Counted from the stretch's first letter, positions 36,222 through 46,442 are shown. The stretch is DNA of 64,000 nucleotides from Planktothrix sp. PCC 11201 (GCF_900009135.1 NZ_LT797704.1:116746-180745), one strand, 5' to 3'. Notes: generated from the sequence alone by a model not told the origin. Translations and numbers: made by a program.

Positions 36222-38255
36222 ATGTCTATACTTGATTTAGATTCTCCATACTGTTCATTACCTAAAAATTCTCTTTTTAGCAATTCTGAAAACTTATCAT
36301 CAGTTACCGCCTCTGAAGGGGATACAGAAGCACACCGGATGCAGTTTTATGATCTAGTCAATCAGATTAATAAAGAAATTATTAGTACGTTGGATTTAGA
36401 TCAGGTATTGAGTTCTGCTTGTCAACATTTGGGGCGAATTATTAACTGTAGTCGAGTCAGTATTTTAGTTAAAGAATCTCATTCTGACCATGAATTTACC
36501 ACTAAAAATGAATATAATCAAGGTGAATATTTAAGTCAGTTAGGGATTAAACTCAATGTTGATGATAACCCCCATTTACAAGCCTTATTATCTCAATCTC
36601 AACCTTTAGCAGTAACAAAATTTCAAGAATTTCCTGGTTTTGGGGAAACGATAAAAGCCTTAATTGATCAATTAGATATTAAATCTATGTTAGCGGTGGC
36701 TGTGCGCTATCAAGGGGAAGTCAAAGGGATTATTGGACTGCATCAATGCAATCATGAACGGGAATGGCAGGACTGGGAAATTCAACTTTTAGAGGGTATT
36801 GCTTCTTCCTTAGCGATCGCAATTCATCATGCACAACTCTATCAAGAAAGCCGTGCTAAGGGGGAACAAGAAGCATTATTAAGATTAGTGATTAATCAAA
36901 TTCGGAGTAGTTTAGATTTGACGGCAATTTTAAACACCGCAGTGGCGGGAGTTCGGCAAGTTCTGAATACAGATCGAGTTGTGATTTATCAGTTTATTAA
37001 TGGTTGGGAAGGAGAAATTAAAGTAGAGAATTATCGAGTCCCTTGGCCATCAATTTTTGGAGATAAAATTACCGATAATTGCTTTCCCGAACAACATGGG
37101 CAACTCTATAAAAATGGACGAGTTCGGGCAATTGATGATATTCATAAATCTGATTTAGATCCCTGTCATCTGAATTTCTTAGATATGTTACAAGTTCGAG
37201 CCAATTTAGTTGTCCCGATTATCATGGGAGCAGAAATAGAAGATCATCAACCGCAGATAGATGGTCAACTTTGGGGATTATTAATTGCTCATGAATGCAG
37301 TAATCCTCGTTCTTGGAAAAACTGGGAAATTGATGGATTAAAACAACTTGCTGATCAATTAGCGATCGCCATTAAACAAGCACAACTTTATACACAAGTT
37401 AAAGAAACAGCTTGCCAATATCAACTCCAAACTCAAGAGTTACAAACCACATTAAAAGAATTAAAAACCACCCAAATTCAATTAATTCAAAGTGAAAAAC
37501 TATCAAGTTTAGGTCAAATGGTAGCCGGAATTGCCCATGAAATTAATAATCCCAATAACTTTATTTATGCTAACATTTCCCATGCCAGAAATTACGTTCA
37601 AAACTTGCTAGAAGTTGTGAACAAATGTCGAGAGTTTAGCCCAGAAGTAGGAGAGTTTTTAAATCAAATTGGTGAGGAAATAGAACTAGATTTTATTAGA
37701 GAAGACTTTCCCCAGTTAATTGATTCTATGGAACAGGGAAGTGTGAGAATTCGTTCTATTGTTGACAGCTTAAAAGATTTCTCCCATTTAAACGAATCTG
37801 AATGGAAATCCGTTGATTTAACCGAAGGTTTGGACAGTAGTTTGGCTTTGTTGGAACATCGAATGAGTCAAGTTAAAGTTAATAAAAATTATCAAACTAT
37901 TCCCAAAATTAATTGTTTCCCTAGTCAAATTAATCAAGTATTTTTCCAGATTTTAAGTAATGCCATTGATGCGGTTAAATATTCTACTGAAGGTGGACAA
38001 GTGACCCTAACTACAGAAGATCACAGTCCAGATTTTATCAGAATTAAAATTAAGGATAATGGATTGGGAATTCCCGATGAAATTAAATCCCGAATTTTTG
38101 ATCCATTCTTTACAACAAAACCCGTGGGTCAAGGGACAGGAATGGGACTGGCAATTTGTTATCAAGTGATTGTTAAAGCTCATGGTGGCAAACTAGAAGT
38201 TAATAGCAAAGAAAAGCAAGGAACAGAGTTTATTATTGAAATTCCTTGTCCATAA
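36222..38255 (+). CDS. GAF-GAF sensor histidine kinase
   Basis: 677 cytoplasmic residues: GAF 1 (about 45-205), GAF 2 (about 225-390), coiled coil, then HisKA with His in VAGIAHEINNPNNFIYAN near residue 438. The ATPase domain has ILSNAIDAV (N box), DNGLGIPDE (G1), PFFTTKPVGQGTGMGL (F/G2) and a terminal EIPCP. The GAF domains contain LQVRANLVVPI and WGLLIAHECS. In GAF 2, SDLDPCHLNFLDM has a Cys-His where phytochrome-like GAFs attach bilin, so chromophore binding is possible but unproven. Partner regulator not adjacent; the hybrid kinase 38 bases downstream is likely co-transcribed. Confidence 0.9.
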   Translation: MSILDLDSPYCSLPKNSLFSNSENLSSVTASEGDTEAHRMQFYDLVNQINKEIISTLDLDQVLSSACQHLGRIINCSRVSILVKESHSDHEFTTKNEYNQGEYLSQLGIKLNVDDNPHLQALLSQSQPLAVTKFQEFPGFGETIKALIDQLDIKSMLAVAVRYQGEVKGIIGLHQCNHEREWQDWEIQLLEGIASSLAIAIHHAQLYQESRAKGEQEALLRLVINQIRSSLDLTAILNTAVAGVRQVLNTDRVVIYQFINGWEGEIKVENYRVPWPSIFGDKITDNCFPEQHGQLYKNGRVRAIDDIHKSDLDPCHLNFLDMLQVRANLVVPIIMGAEIEDHQPQIDGQLWGLLIAHECSNPRSWKNWEIDGLKQLADQLAIAIKQAQLYTQVKETACQYQLQTQELQTTLKELKTTQIQLIQSEKLSSLGQMVAGIAHEINNPNNFIYANISHARNYVQNLLEVVNKCREFSPEVGEFLNQIGEEIELDFIREDFPQLIDSMEQGSVRIRSIVDSLKDFSHLNESEWKSVDLTEGLDSSLALLEHRMSQVKVNKNYQTIPKINCFPSQINQVFFQILSNAIDAVKYSTEGGQVTLTTEDHSPDFIRIKIKDNGLGIPDEIKSRIFDPFFTTKPVGQGTGMGLAICYQVIVKAHGGKLEVNSKEKQGTEFIIEIPCP

Positions 38256-38293
38256 CATGATACCATCAGAGGAATCCCCCATGAGGGCTAACC

Positions 38294-41056
38294 ATGAACT
38301 ATTTGAAATATTATATCAGGCATCTATCTAAAAAAGTACGGTTGCAAACAGTTTTGATTATTCCATTTTTGCTGCAAATTATTCTTGCCGTCGGATTAAC
38401 CGGGTATTTATCTTATCAGAATGGACAGCAAGCAATTAATGATTTAGTCGCGCAATTACAAGCAGAAATTGCTCATCGAATTAAAGAACGTTTAGATAAC
38501 TATTTAGCCAGACCTTATTTTTTAAATCAAATTAATGTAGAAGCCATTGAAATGGGGCTTTTGGATCCAAACAACCCGGAAGATTTAGAGCGACATTTTT
38601 TTAAACAAATTCAATTATTGAAGTCAGTCCAAGGGATTTATTTTACTAATCCTCAAGGAGAAATTATTTTAGTCCATCACAGTCCTTCTCAGGGGTTTCT
38701 TACCTTGATTAGTGAAGATTTCCCCAAACGAGCAGTTTATAAATTAGATCAAAATGGGAATCGAACTAAACGAATTGAAACGGATTTTTATGATGCTAAA
38801 ATTCGACCTTGGTATCAAAAAGCTATGGAAGCTAATCACACGCAATGGAGTGATATTTATACTTTTTCCAGAGGGGATGTCGGAATTACTTTAATTACTC
38901 GTATTTATTATGATAATGGAGAATTTCAAGGATTTATAGGTATTGATTTACTATTAGAATTAATCAGTAATTTTTTACAAAATATTAAGATTAGTCCTGC
39001 CACTCAGACTTTTATTTTAGATGCGTCAGGGCAATTAGTTGCGACTTCAACTGGAGAAAAACCCTATATTGAACAAGGAAAAAATAAATTTAGAAAATCG
39101 TTAAAAGCCGTTGAAAGTTCTAATAAATTAACTCAATTAACGGTAAAATACTTAATGCAAACTTTTGGTCAATTTAATCAAATTCAGAAGTTAGAGCAAT
39201 TAGAATTTAATTGGAATGGACAAAAATATTTTGTGCAAGTGCTTCCCTATAAAGATGATTATGGTCTAAGTTGGTTCGTGGTGGTAGTAATTCCTGAATC
39301 GGATTTTATGGAACAGATTCATGGCAATAATCGGACGACTATTTTATTATGTTTAGGTGCTTTAGGATTAGCTACTATTTTTGGAATAATTACCAGTCGT
39401 TGGGTAACTAAACCTATTTTTGAACTAAGTCAATCCGCGAATGAATTATCTAAAGGAAACTGGGGAACACCAGTTAAGTGCGAACCAATTTATGAATTAA
39501 GAACTTTGGCAAAAGCATTTAATCAAATGCGAATTCAGTTAAAAAAATCTTATCAACAATTAGAAGAATATTCCAAAAGTTTGGAACATAAAGTGGCAGA
39601 AAGAACCCATGAATTAGAAGAAGCAAGAGAAGCTGCTGATGCTGCTAATCTGGCTAAGAGTACCTTTTTAGCTAATATAAGTCATGAGTTAAGAACGCCA
39701 TTACATTCAATTTTAGGATTTAGTCAATTAATGTCACGCGACCCTATTTTTATCAAAAGTTATCAAGAGTTAGGGATTATTAATCGCAGTGCTGAACATC
39801 TATTAGAACTGATTAATGATATTTTAGATTTGTCCAAAATAGAAGCGGGTAAAATTATATTAAATGAACAAAGTTTTGACTTTTATCAATTCTTAGACAA
39901 CTTGGAGGCAATGTTAAAAATTAAGGCGACTTCCAAGGGAATTCAGTTTATTATTCAGCATGATGATGAGGTTCCTCAATTTATTATTAGCGATGAGAAA
40001 AAATTACGTCAAGTATTAATTAATTTGCTGGGAAATGCTATTAAATTTACGACAAAAGGTCGAGTCATTTTACGAATAAAAACCATACCACTTTTAGAAA
40101 ATAAAACAGTTGAAACTACTAAATCTAAACTAGATCTTAATTTTGAAGTAGAAGATACAGGCATAGGAATAAAAACAGAGGAAATTCAGGATTTATTTAA
40201 CCCGTTTGTCCAAACTGAATCAGGAAAAAAAACTCAACAGGGTACTGGTTTAGGGTTAGCTATTAGTCAAAAAATCGTGCATATACTAGGAGGAAATATC
40301 ACCGTTAATAGTATCTTTGAAAAGGGGAGTATTTTTCAGTTCACAATAGTAACAACTAAGGCAGAATCTTCTGAAATTTCACACCAACAACCTTTAGGAA
40401 AAGTTATTGGTTTATTCCCTAATCAAACTGCTTATAAAATATTAGTAGTCGATAAAGTTTTTGAAAATCGTTTATTAATAAAACAATTGTTAAACTCCAT
40501 AGGATTTGAAGTTTTTGAAGCCGAAAATGGTTTAGAAGCGATTCAAGTTTGGGAACAATATCAACCTGATTTAATTTGGATGGATATGCGAATGCCTGTG
40601 ATGGATGGATATACAGCAACTCGCCAGATTAAAGAAAAACCCAAAGGTAAAAATACAGTGATTATTGCTTTAACCGCTAATGTGTTACAGGAGGAAGAAC
40701 ATATTATTTTTGAAGCTGGATGTGACGATATCCTTAGAAAGCCGTTTAAAGAGGCTCAATTGTTTAGTAAAATGGCTAAATATTTGGGGATTAAATATGT
40801 TTATGAAAACGAAAATATTCAGGATTCCTCACCTATAAACCCAACTCAATCCTTGACACCAGAAAATTTTAAAGAAATGCCCTTAGCATGGGTAAAACAA
40901 TTGCATCAGATGGCGCTAAGTGGAGATGATGCCAAGGTAAAAGAGTTGATTCAACAAATCCCTGATTCTCAAGTAGAACTAGCAGAAATTCTGAACATAT
41001 TAGTCAATGAATTTCGATTAGATACCATTAGTAATATCACAAAAATTATAATTTAA
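38294..41056 (+). CDS. Hybrid sensor kinase: dCache-HAMP-HisKA-HATPase-REC
   Basis: 920 residues. Membrane helix about 18-40, a large extracytoplasmic dCache-type sensor to about 345 (GIYFTNPQGEIILVHH, WYQKAMEANHTQWSDIYTFS), a second helix about 350-370, HAMP, coiled coil, then HisKA with His in NISHELRTPLHSILGF near residue 464. HATPase: LINLLGNAIKFT, EDTGIGI, GTGLGLAIS. The REC domain has the phosphoacceptor Asp in LIWMDMRMPVMDG and the Lys in LRKPF. Its acidic pair reads VVDKVFEN instead of VVDD, so phosphorylation chemistry may be altered. A C-terminal helical tail of about 70 residues follows. The gene lies just behind the GAF kinase. Confidence 0.9.
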   Translation: MNYLKYYIRHLSKKVRLQTVLIIPFLLQIILAVGLTGYLSYQNGQQAINDLVAQLQAEIAHRIKERLDNYLARPYFLNQINVEAIEMGLLDPNNPEDLERHFFKQIQLLKSVQGIYFTNPQGEIILVHHSPSQGFLTLISEDFPKRAVYKLDQNGNRTKRIETDFYDAKIRPWYQKAMEANHTQWSDIYTFSRGDVGITLITRIYYDNGEFQGFIGIDLLLELISNFLQNIKISPATQTFILDASGQLVATSTGEKPYIEQGKNKFRKSLKAVESSNKLTQLTVKYLMQTFGQFNQIQKLEQLEFNWNGQKYFVQVLPYKDDYGLSWFVVVVIPESDFMEQIHGNNRTTILLCLGALGLATIFGIITSRWVTKPIFELSQSANELSKGNWGTPVKCEPIYELRTLAKAFNQMRIQLKKSYQQLEEYSKSLEHKVAERTHELEEAREAADAANLAKSTFLANISHELRTPLHSILGFSQLMSRDPIFIKSYQELGIINRSAEHLLELINDILDLSKIEAGKIILNEQSFDFYQFLDNLEAMLKIKATSKGIQFIIQHDDEVPQFIISDEKKLRQVLINLLGNAIKFTTKGRVILRIKTIPLLENKTVETTKSKLDLNFEVEDTGIGIKTEEIQDLFNPFVQTESGKKTQQGTGLGLAISQKIVHILGGNITVNSIFEKGSIFQFTIVTTKAESSEISHQQPLGKVIGLFPNQTAYKILVVDKVFENRLLIKQLLNSIGFEVFEAENGLEAIQVWEQYQPDLIWMDMRMPVMDGYTATRQIKEKPKGKNTVIIALTANVLQEEEHIIFEAGCDDILRKPFKEAQLFSKMAKYLGIKYVYENENIQDSSPINPTQSLTPENFKEMPLAWVKQLHQMALSGDDAKVKELIQQIPDSQVELAEILNILVNEFRLDTISNITKIII

Positions 41057-41118
41057 TCCCCTTTATTTGTGACAAGAGTATTTTTGTGTTTCCCTATTTC
41101 TGGTCGCTTTAAATCTAA

Positions 41119-42750
41119 TTAAATTCGTTTAAAAACTAATACACCATTCTTTTGATATGATAATTTAAAATTGGGTTTTGCTTTTAATTGAGTGGCATAT
41201 TTTTCCCCTAAATCTTTCGTATCTGGCCAAGGATGACGTAAATTTAAAATCACATAATCAAATTCTCTTAAATTAAAGTCTGGTGACACTTGATTGAGTA
41301 ATTTAATAGTTTTACGATGGGTAAAATGGGGGGCAAGTCGGTTATCGGTTAGAACTCCTCCCTTGGTGTGAATTTGGCTGACAGCTTTTTGGGTTGCTGA
41401 CCAATTATTAATTCTAGTAAAATAGCCTAAAACTTGTGTATGATCTGCCCATAATAAGAATACTAAACTTGACCAAAGTATGATCCATTTCGGTAGTTTT
41501 TGATGGGGAATTGTAAATAGATGAGAAGAAGACCCCCCCCGTTCCTCCTTTGCTAAGGGGGGGTGAAAAGATGAAGACTGGTAATCAATTTCTTCCGAGG
41601 GTAAAGAGGAGTCAGAGGATACATTTTCACCTGCTTCTTTCCCCTCCATTAGCAAGGGGGGGACGGTGGGGGTCTGAAATTTATTCCATAAACCCCATAA
41701 ACTATTAGCAAGTCCTGGCTTTTCTGCTGCTAAAGTTTGAATCATAACTAATAATAAAAATGGTAACGCCGGGAGAGAATATTGATAGATTAAACTGCGT
41801 TGCATGGGGTCAATGGATAATATATTGAGTAATAAAGTAGGGATGGCGGGAACTAATACAATAAACTTTTGAGGATTTAACCACCAAATCACCCCCACAC
41901 TAAATTCCAGCAGATAAACAAAGGTATTGATAGAAAATAGTTTCCCTAAAATTAATTGGGGTTTAATAATTGTATTGAAAATCACCCCGAAAACCGAATC
42001 CCCTAAATAATCATATCGAGATACTCCGGCGGCTTCTTGACCACTATAAAGAGGAATCATAACCTGAGTTGCAATTAAAAACCAGGTGATTCCTAGCGCT
42101 ATTGCTATCATTCCATAGAGACGCCGTTGTTCAAAAAATATCAACCAAAATCCAATCGCAATCACAGTTAAAGCTAAAACTGCTTTACAGGCTAATATCC
42201 AAATAATTGCTATAATAAACCAGATGATTTTTTTCTGTTTTGCTGCTAAAACTGCTCCAAAAATAGCGGGAACGGCTAAAACATCGGGATGGAAATCAAA
42301 TAAATTAATATTAAAAATTTCAGGGTAGAGTAGATAAGCGATCGCAACTGCCAAAGATAACCGTTGGTTTAATCCAGCTAATTGAGCTAATTTCCAAGTC
42401 AATCCGGCGGCGGAACTCAAACAAATTGCTTGGACTAAAAACAACCAATAAACAGTAGGATAAATCTTATATAATAATGATAAAGGATAAATAGCGATCG
42501 CGGCATGATCTCCCAAAAAATGAAACCCTAAAAAAGAAGAAATAGGTTGCCTTCCTATACTAATTAAGTATATAATTTGGTCATAAATGCCTAAGTCATA
42601 GGCAGTAGACTGAAATAAAAAATGACGTAAACTACTATAAAAAAATAAAATAACTGTGCCAATTCCCATAACTCTCCAGATAGAAACGGAAAATAGGCTG
42701 TTAGTCTCTATCGATGTTGAAGGTTCGGGATGGTCTGGATGGGTTTGCAT
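41119..42750 (-). CDS. DUF2079 multi-spanning membrane protein
   Basis: 543 residues from ATG 42750 (MQTHPDHPEPSTSIETN). About ten membrane helices follow, with the DUF2079 N-terminal pattern RHFLFQSTAYDLGIYDQIIYLI and FLGFHFLGDHAAIAIYPLSL. The soluble C-terminus (GGVLTDNRLAPHFTHRKTIKLL, FDYVILNLRHPWPD) is typical. The fold is glycosyltransferase-like; function unknown. Between the last helices lies an in-frame low-complexity insertion (about residues 360-407) made of intergenic-type repeats (41533-41675). An in-frame TTG 42759 is an alternative start. Stands alone, convergent with the hybrid kinase and divergent from dxr. Confidence 0.85.
   Translation of the reverse strand: MQTHPDHPEPSTSIETNSLFSVSIWRVMGIGTVILFFYSSLRHFLFQSTAYDLGIYDQIIYLISIGRQPISSFLGFHFLGDHAAIAIYPLSLLYKIYPTVYWLFLVQAICLSSAAGLTWKLAQLAGLNQRLSLAVAIAYLLYPEIFNINLFDFHPDVLAVPAIFGAVLAAKQKKIIWFIIAIIWILACKAVLALTVIAIGFWLIFFEQRRLYGMIAIALGITWFLIATQVMIPLYSGQEAAGVSRYDYLGDSVFGVIFNTIIKPQLILGKLFSINTFVYLLEFSVGVIWWLNPQKFIVLVPAIPTLLLNILSIDPMQRSLIYQYSLPALPFLLLVMIQTLAAEKPGLANSLWGLWNKFQTPTVPPLLMEGKEAGENVSSDSSLPSEEIDYQSSSFHPPLAKEERGGSSSHLFTIPHQKLPKWIILWSSLVFLLWADHTQVLGYFTRINNWSATQKAVSQIHTKGGVLTDNRLAPHFTHRKTIKLLNQVSPDFNLREFDYVILNLRHPWPDTKDLGEKYATQLKAKPNFKLSYQKNGVLVFKRI
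41533..41675. repeat. In-frame repeat insertion inside the DUF2079 gene
   Basis: Two G/C-tract repeats, CCCCCCCC-GTTCCTCCTTTGCTAAGGGGGG (41533-41563) and CCCCTCCATTAGCAAGGGGG with flank (41628-41675), are translated on the minus strand as PPLAKEERGGS and VPPLLMEGKE. Such repeats are usually intergenic in cyanobacteria. They bracket a 65-base Ser/Glu-rich segment and keep the frame. Confidence 0.75.
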
Positions 42751-42932
42751 TTTGTTCAATACTCACAACAAAATTCAGTCTACCTGAGTGTGAATCTTAT
42801 GAACAGTCGAATCTTTGATTGCACCCGAATCTTTTAACTCATAGATGACATTCCCAAACCGATTTGAGCAGGAATTGGGCAATGGGGATCAACCATCGTA
42901 CTATGGTTATATCAAATAGTTCTTAAGAAAAG

Positions 42933-44117
42933 ATGAAAGCAATTACACTTCTGGGTTCTACAGGTTCCATCGGGACTCAAACCTTGGACATTGTAGCAGA
43001 ATATCCCGAACAGTTTCGGATTGTGGGGTTAACCGCCGGACGGAATATTACCCTGTTAGCCCAACAAATTCGCGCCTTTAACCCCAGTATTGTTGCTATT
43101 TCTAATCCCGACCAGTTACCCGAATTGAAAGCCCTGATTGCCGACATTGACCCCCAACCAATTTTAATCGCGGGAGAGCAAGGAATTATCGAAGTTGCAC
43201 GCTATGGGGACTCAGAAGTTGTTGTTACCGGAATCGTCGGTTGTGCGGGATTATTACCCACCATTGCTGCGATTGAAGCCGGAAAAGATATCGCTCTGGC
43301 TAATAAAGAAACCTTAATTGCTGGGGGGCCGGTTGTCAACCCTTTAATTGAAAAACATGGAGTTAAATTATTACCTGCGGACTCGGAACATTCAGCTATT
43401 TTTCAATGTTTACAAGGAGTTCCCCAAGCGGGATTAAGACGAATTATTCTAACAGCTTCTGGGGGTGCTTTTAGAGATTGGCCTGTCGAAAAATTAAAAG
43501 AAGTCAAAGTAGCCGATGCCATTACCCATCCTAACTGGTCAATGGGCAAAAAAATCACCGTTGATTCAGCCACAATGATGAACAAAGGTTTAGAAGTAAT
43601 TGAAGCGCATTTCTTGTTTGGATTAGATTATGATGATATAGAAATTGTGATTCATCCCCAGAGTATTATTCATTCTTTAATTGAATTACAAGATACGTCT
43701 GTTTTAGCGCAATTAGGTTGGCCGGATATGCGTTTACCGATTTTATATGCCATGTCTTGGCCAGAACGAATTTATACGAGTTGGGAACGTTTGGATCTGG
43801 TTAAAGCCGGAAGTTTAACGTTTAAAGCACCGGATGATCAAAAATATCCTTGTATGTCTTTAGCCTATGCAGCAGGACGGGCAGGAGGTTCAATGCCTGC
43901 GGTTTTAAATGCGGCAAATGAACAAGCTGTTGCTTTATTTTTAGAAGAAAAAATTGAGTTTTTAGATATTCCCAAGGTTATAGAATCAACTTGCGATCGC
44001 CATCAAATTGATAATCGTCAAGATCCTACATTAGAAAATATTATAGAAGCAGATCGTTGGTCAAGACAAGAAGTAATTGCAGCCTCTGAAAAACTCAGCC
44101 AAAAAGTTGCAGTTTAA
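42933..44117 (+). CDS. dxr: 1-deoxy-D-xylulose-5-phosphate reductoisomerase
   Basis: 394 residues. NADPH-binding N-terminus [18 protein letters not shown], then [12 protein letters not shown], active-site region [15 protein letters not shown] and [27 protein letters not shown] and [10 protein letters not shown]. It converts DXP to MEP in the isoprenoid (MEP) pathway, needed for carotenoids, chlorophyll tails and quinones. All substrate-binding segments are intact and the length is standard. Start ATG 42933. The 182-base gap to the divergent DUF2079 gene carries its promoter. Confidence 0.97.
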   Translation: MKAITLLGSTGSIGTQTLDIVAEYPEQFRIVGLTAGRNITLLAQQIRAFNPSIVAISNPDQLPELKALIADIDPQPILIAGEQGIIEVARYGDSEVVVTGIVGCAGLLPTIAAIEAGKDIALANKETLIAGGPVVNPLIEKHGVKLLPADSEHSAIFQCLQGVPQAGLRRIILTASGGAFRDWPVEKLKEVKVADAITHPNWSMGKKITVDSATMMNKGLEVIEAHFLFGLDYDDIEIVIHPQSIIHSLIELQDTSVLAQLGWPDMRLPILYAMSWPERIYTSWERLDLVKAGSLTFKAPDDQKYPCMSLAYAAGRAGGSMPAVLNAANEQAVALFLEEKIEFLDIPKVIESTCDRHQIDNRQDPTLENIIEADRWSRQEVIAASEKLSQKVAV

Positions 44118-44186
44118 GTTTTAATAAAAGGGTTAACCCAATAAAATTTGAATCGCTTTTATCAATTTCCTAAGATCACAAAAACT

Positions 44187-44214
44187 GTAGGGTCGAGGCA
44201 CGCCTTGCCCCTAC
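44187..44214. repeat. Inverted repeat downstream of dxr
   Basis: GTAGGGTCGAGGCACGCC then TTGCCCCTAC, with nested stems GTAGGG/CCCTAC and AGGC/GCCT. A dispersed-repeat type element that may terminate dxr. Confidence 0.5.
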
Positions 44215-44266
44215 AAATGATCTGGGTATTTTTTGAGATTTTACTCATTTTTATGTTCCAAATATT

Positions 44267-44529
44267 ATGAATAATAAACTCATTAGTGCGCTCTTGCAAA
44301 TTATTGAAACATTAACTCCAGAAGAATATCTGATTTTATCCCTCTTCTGTCACTCTCCGAATTAAGCAAGTAGTAAATCAACTAAATTATCCAGAAGAAT
44401 AAAAGGGTTTAAATCCATTCATGGCACTAATGAGACGATTGAATCCCAGCAATAAATCGGAATTGGGAAAAATATCTAGCCAGGGATAAATTAACCAAAA
44501 TAGCAACAGTGGTTGGACAATGTCGCTAA
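44267..44529 (+). pseudogene. Decayed small gene remnant
   Basis: A short frame MNNKLISALLQIIETLTPEEY (44267-44365) with protein-like composition ends early. A frameshifted continuation reads RIKQVVNQLNYPEE, and a further piece (44473-44529) reads YLARDKLTKIATVVGQCR-stop in another frame. Such pieces separated by frame changes look like one or two broken small genes. I do not recognise the family. Confidence 0.4.
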
Positions 44530-44537
44530 ATAGAGGG

Positions 44538-44603
44538 ATAACAGTTAACTCCTAACAGTTAACTGTTAACTCCTAACTGTTAACTGTTAACTGATGACTG
44601 ATT
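44538..44603. repeat. GTTAACTCCTAACTG repeats downstream of the Crp-family gene
   Basis: AACAGTTAACTCCT-AACAGTTAACTG-TTAACTCCTAACTG-type tandem units ending at the stop codon of the minus-strand regulator gene. Same repeat family as in the rpo operon spacers. Confidence 0.75.
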
Positions 44604-44604
44604 A

Positions 44605-45366
44605 TTATTCTTCCTCAAAGCCTGATTCTGCTGTTAAATCTGGGGTTTGATTGTCGGTTTCCGGGTCAATGGGGATACAAATGAAGTTATCATCCTGAGT
44701 ATAAATCAGGTTTTGTTGACGGAGTTTTCCCATCAGCCGGGTTACCGTAACCCGTGTAGTCCCGATCGCACTACCAATTTGAGAGTGAGTTAATGACCAA
44801 GGGAGACGGTAACCCTTAAACCCATCTTCTCCATCGCCACTGGTATAATATTCGCCGTATTCTTCAATCAGTAAGGTTAAAAATCCCAGAAGTCGGTCAA
44901 TGGTACGTCGTTGACCCAATGTACTTAACCACAGTAATTTCCGTTGATGCTGGTAACGAAAGGCATCAAGGACTTCCCGACGAAAATGGGGCCAGTTATC
45001 CAAGTCATGCCAATACATCCATAAAACCGTTGTATCATCGGCGTGACTATAGGCTTGCAAGCTAAAAGGCGACTGGGCAATCAATTCAAAGGGTTGACCC
45101 GCACCCACAAAACCCAAAAAGGCTTCGTCTAAATTGCGATTACGCGGTCTGGATTTGGGTCTGCTCTCGGCATATTGGAGTTCAGCGCTACCCACTAACC
45201 GGACAGCCCCTCGTTGCACTAAATACAGTAACCCAGGACGGGCTGGAATCCGTTCATCTTTAGTGAAACTACGACAACGGTAATGTTCCTGAGCCCAGTC
45301 GGTAATCCGTTGCCAGGTTAAAAACGGTCGGTTAGAATCGGTTGGAATCGGGGAAGACTGCATCAT
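44605..45366 (-). CDS. Crp/Fnr-family transcriptional regulator
   Basis: 253 residues. A diverged cyclic-nucleotide-type beta-barrel (about 20-125) is followed by the dimer helix and an NtcA-like helix-turn-helix near residue 195-225 (SLTHSQIGSAIGTTRVTVTRLMGKL). The recognition helix TTRVTVTRL is like that of NtcA, so target sites may resemble NtcA/Crp boxes. It lacks an obvious cAMP-binding Arg/Ser motif, and an acidic tail (TPDLTAESGFEEE) is unusual. This is not NtcA itself (too long, different barrel). Start at 45364-45366 (MMQSSP) or 45361-45363. The 258-base gap upstream is shared with a divergent gene. Confidence 0.85.
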   Translation of the reverse strand: MMQSSPIPTDSNRPFLTWQRITDWAQEHYRCRSFTKDERIPARPGLLYLVQRGAVRLVGSAELQYAESRPKSRPRNRNLDEAFLGFVGAGQPFELIAQSPFSLQAYSHADDTTVLWMYWHDLDNWPHFRREVLDAFRYQHQRKLLWLSTLGQRRTIDRLLGFLTLLIEEYGEYYTSGDGEDGFKGYRLPWSLTHSQIGSAIGTTRVTVTRLMGKLRQQNLIYTQDDNFICIPIDPETDNQTPDLTAESGFEEE

Positions 45367-45624
45367 TAGATCGGGTAATTAGAAATTTTCAATCAAAATC
45401 AAAGGCGAGAGGGCGGTTAAGACACCTAGGGGTTAAACGGTGTATTTGGTGCTTGAGGTAAACGGGTTTAAGATATTTTAACCAATGTAGCAAAAAACAC
45501 ATCCCTTTGGGAATCAATAATCAATTCTTTTCAAAAATAAATTTCAAAAAATTGGGATCGTGCTTTGACCGGGTGTGCTGGTAATATCAGATTTGAGCAA
45601 CTTGCCAAGGTCGTTTGATCACTC

Positions 45625-46440
45625 ATGCTAACTCTAGCAGGTAGGTTAAGGGTACAACTGAGACGAACTTTAGATTCTTTAGGAATTGATACGGCGGACT
45701 CTCAGGAAATTCTCGTAAATTGGATTAAAAATAATACCAGGGTAATCTATGGATCGGCGATCGCCCTGAAATTAGCCTCCCGTTTGCATCAATCCCCTTT
45801 GGATCTGGCCACGTCCATCGGTCTGAAGTTCCAAACCCTCAACTTGGGTAAATTACCGGATGTCACGATTCGGGTATTACCCTCGGGACTATTGCAGTTT
45901 GAGTTCACCGATCTCGGAATTGCCGCTTGGTTAGAACAAATGATCCGCCATCCCTGGACACCCACTCCGATTCAGGAGCGGCAAATTCTGCCCGATCTAT
46001 TTGGGATTCAATATAGTCATGCTCGCTGTTGTTCCTTATTGCGTTTAGGCGATCGCGATCAGTTAATTACCCTAGAATCATCTAATTTAATTGCTACATT
46101 ACCCTTGAAAATTAATCCCAATTCTCCGCCGATTCCCTGGTTAAATCCCCAAGGAAAACTACACTTTACCCAAAGTTATGAATATCAATTATTGACCCAA
46201 TCGGTGAATCTGGTCGATCTTCTATTCTGTTCAGCTATTCCTCAAAATTGGCAAAAAATTGCTGAACAATTTAGCCAACATTTTCAACAATTTTATCGTT
46301 ATTGTCAAATTTGGGGAGAAGTCAAACAAAGCCAACCTGAGTTAGCTCAAGCCAGACTAGGTTTGGTTTTGATTACCCAAGTTCTCCTCAAAATTTTATT
46401 AGAAGAAAAACTAGGAATAATGCCTCCCCTAGACCTGTAG
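45625..46440 (+). CDS. DALR anticodon-binding-domain-like protein
   Basis: 271 residues with no synthetase catalytic core. The C-terminal segment QPELAQARLGLVLITQVLLKILLEEKLGI resembles the last helices of the DALR anticodon-binding domain of arginyl-tRNA synthetase, and the N-terminus (LAGRLRVQLRRTLDSLGI) is similarly helical. A stand-alone DALR protein of this type is found in cyanobacteria; its role is unknown, perhaps tRNA or RNA binding. Start ATG 45625. It lies divergent from the Crp-family gene and converges with a ribbon-helix-helix-like gene. Confidence 0.6.
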   Translation: MLTLAGRLRVQLRRTLDSLGIDTADSQEILVNWIKNNTRVIYGSAIALKLASRLHQSPLDLATSIGLKFQTLNLGKLPDVTIRVLPSGLLQFEFTDLGIAAWLEQMIRHPWTPTPIQERQILPDLFGIQYSHARCCSLLRLGDRDQLITLESSNLIATLPLKINPNSPPIPWLNPQGKLHFTQSYEYQLLTQSVNLVDLLFCSAIPQNWQKIAEQFSQHFQQFYRYCQIWGEVKQSQPELAQARLGLVLITQVLLKILLEEKLGIMPPLDL

Positions 46441-46442
46441 TC

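Noticed and set aside
44605-45366. Identification as NtcA
   Set aside because: The helix-turn-helix resembles NtcA, but the protein is about 30 residues longer, with a different effector barrel and an acidic tail.
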